Of a stretch of DNA of 14,808 nt, positions 14,764 through 14,808 are shown in pieces. Source of the stretch: Bacteroidales bacterium. GTDB lineage: Bacteria > Bacteroidota > Bacteroidia > Bacteroidales > UBA7960. Under the pieces are notes generated by a model that was not told the DNA's origin, searched no databases, and was given only the letters and a program-made list of their open reading frames with translations. How positions within the stretch are numbered: the stretch's first letter is position 1; every line of letters begins with the position of its first letter. The stretch is from contig SKYG01000028.1 in assembly GCA_007128045.1 (NCBI GenBank), positions 1 through 14,808 of the forward strand, in the 5' to 3' direction. The translations under genes and the position numbers were made by a program.

Positions 14764-14808
14764 AAAAGAGAAAAGAGAAAAGAGAAAAGAGAAAAGAGAA
14801 AAGAGAAA
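14764..14808. repeat. 7-base tandem repeat AAAAGAG at window end
   Basis: Six exact AAAAGAG units plus three further bases run to the right edge of the window. The purine-only strand and exact units suggest slippage. The true length of the array is unknown because the window ends inside it. Confidence 0.9.

Larger units (their letters stand above)
14503..14808. other. AT-rich upstream region of the sulfur operon
   Basis: These 306 bases hold no credible gene. They contain a -7-like box at 14588-14595 (minus strand), a perfect 9-base inverted repeat at 14671-14708, and a 7-base tandem repeat at the right end. The region probably carries the promoter and control sites of the operon. Confidence 0.6.

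Overview
The window looks like chromosomal DNA of a member of the Bacteroidota. The reasons are a -33/-7 promoter of the Bacteroidota type (TTTG, 18 bases, TATATTTG) before the TPR gene, AT-rich start regions without Shine-Dalgarno sequences, a large S9 peptidase with a lipoprotein-type signal, and a 2-oxoglutarate dehydrogenase E1/E2 pair. No RNA gene, transposase, phage gene or CRISPR array was seen. Both ends of the window lie in short tandem repeats, so it may be a contig that broke at repeats.

Left part (1-4164, minus strand): sucA and sucB, a two-gene operon for the E1 and E2 subunits of 2-oxoglutarate dehydrogenase, which points to an oxidative TCA cycle. Bases 4165-4677 are a 513-base non-coding, repeat-rich region between divergent units. 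Middle part (4678-8404, plus strand): a cytoplasmic TPR protein and an exported prolyl-oligopeptidase-type peptidase.

Right part (8571-14502, minus strand, read from right to left): a probable sulfur-redox operon. The order is an octahaem cytochrome c of the tetrathionate reductase (Otr) type, a four-helix cytochrome b, a lipoprotein with two rhodanese domains, a first YeeE/YedE half-transporter, a second YeeE/YedE half fused to a periplasmic rhodanese domain, and a membrane-anchored rhodanese-like protein.

The main discovery is in this operon. All three rhodanese-containing proteins end exactly in Gly-Gly-Cys after a flexible arm of roughly 45-55 residues and a beta-prone stretch (...QTETISVQGGC, ...QTEVITIQGGC, ...IIEVQVPVASGGC). 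This resembles the GGCGG swinging arm of the thiosulfate carrier SoxY. Two of the three have Ser instead of Cys at the rhodanese active site, so the tail Cys is the only Cys in their exported part. My inference is a periplasmic sulfur-carrier system in which tail cysteines carry sulfane sulfur between rhodanese active sites, a split YeeE/YedE channel and the octahaem cytochrome, with electrons exchanged with the quinone pool through the cytochrome b. The direction of flow and the substrate cannot be told from sequence.

Intergenic regions also hold two families of 8-base tandem repeats. One is a structured 29- or 37-base element found three times with conserved ends.
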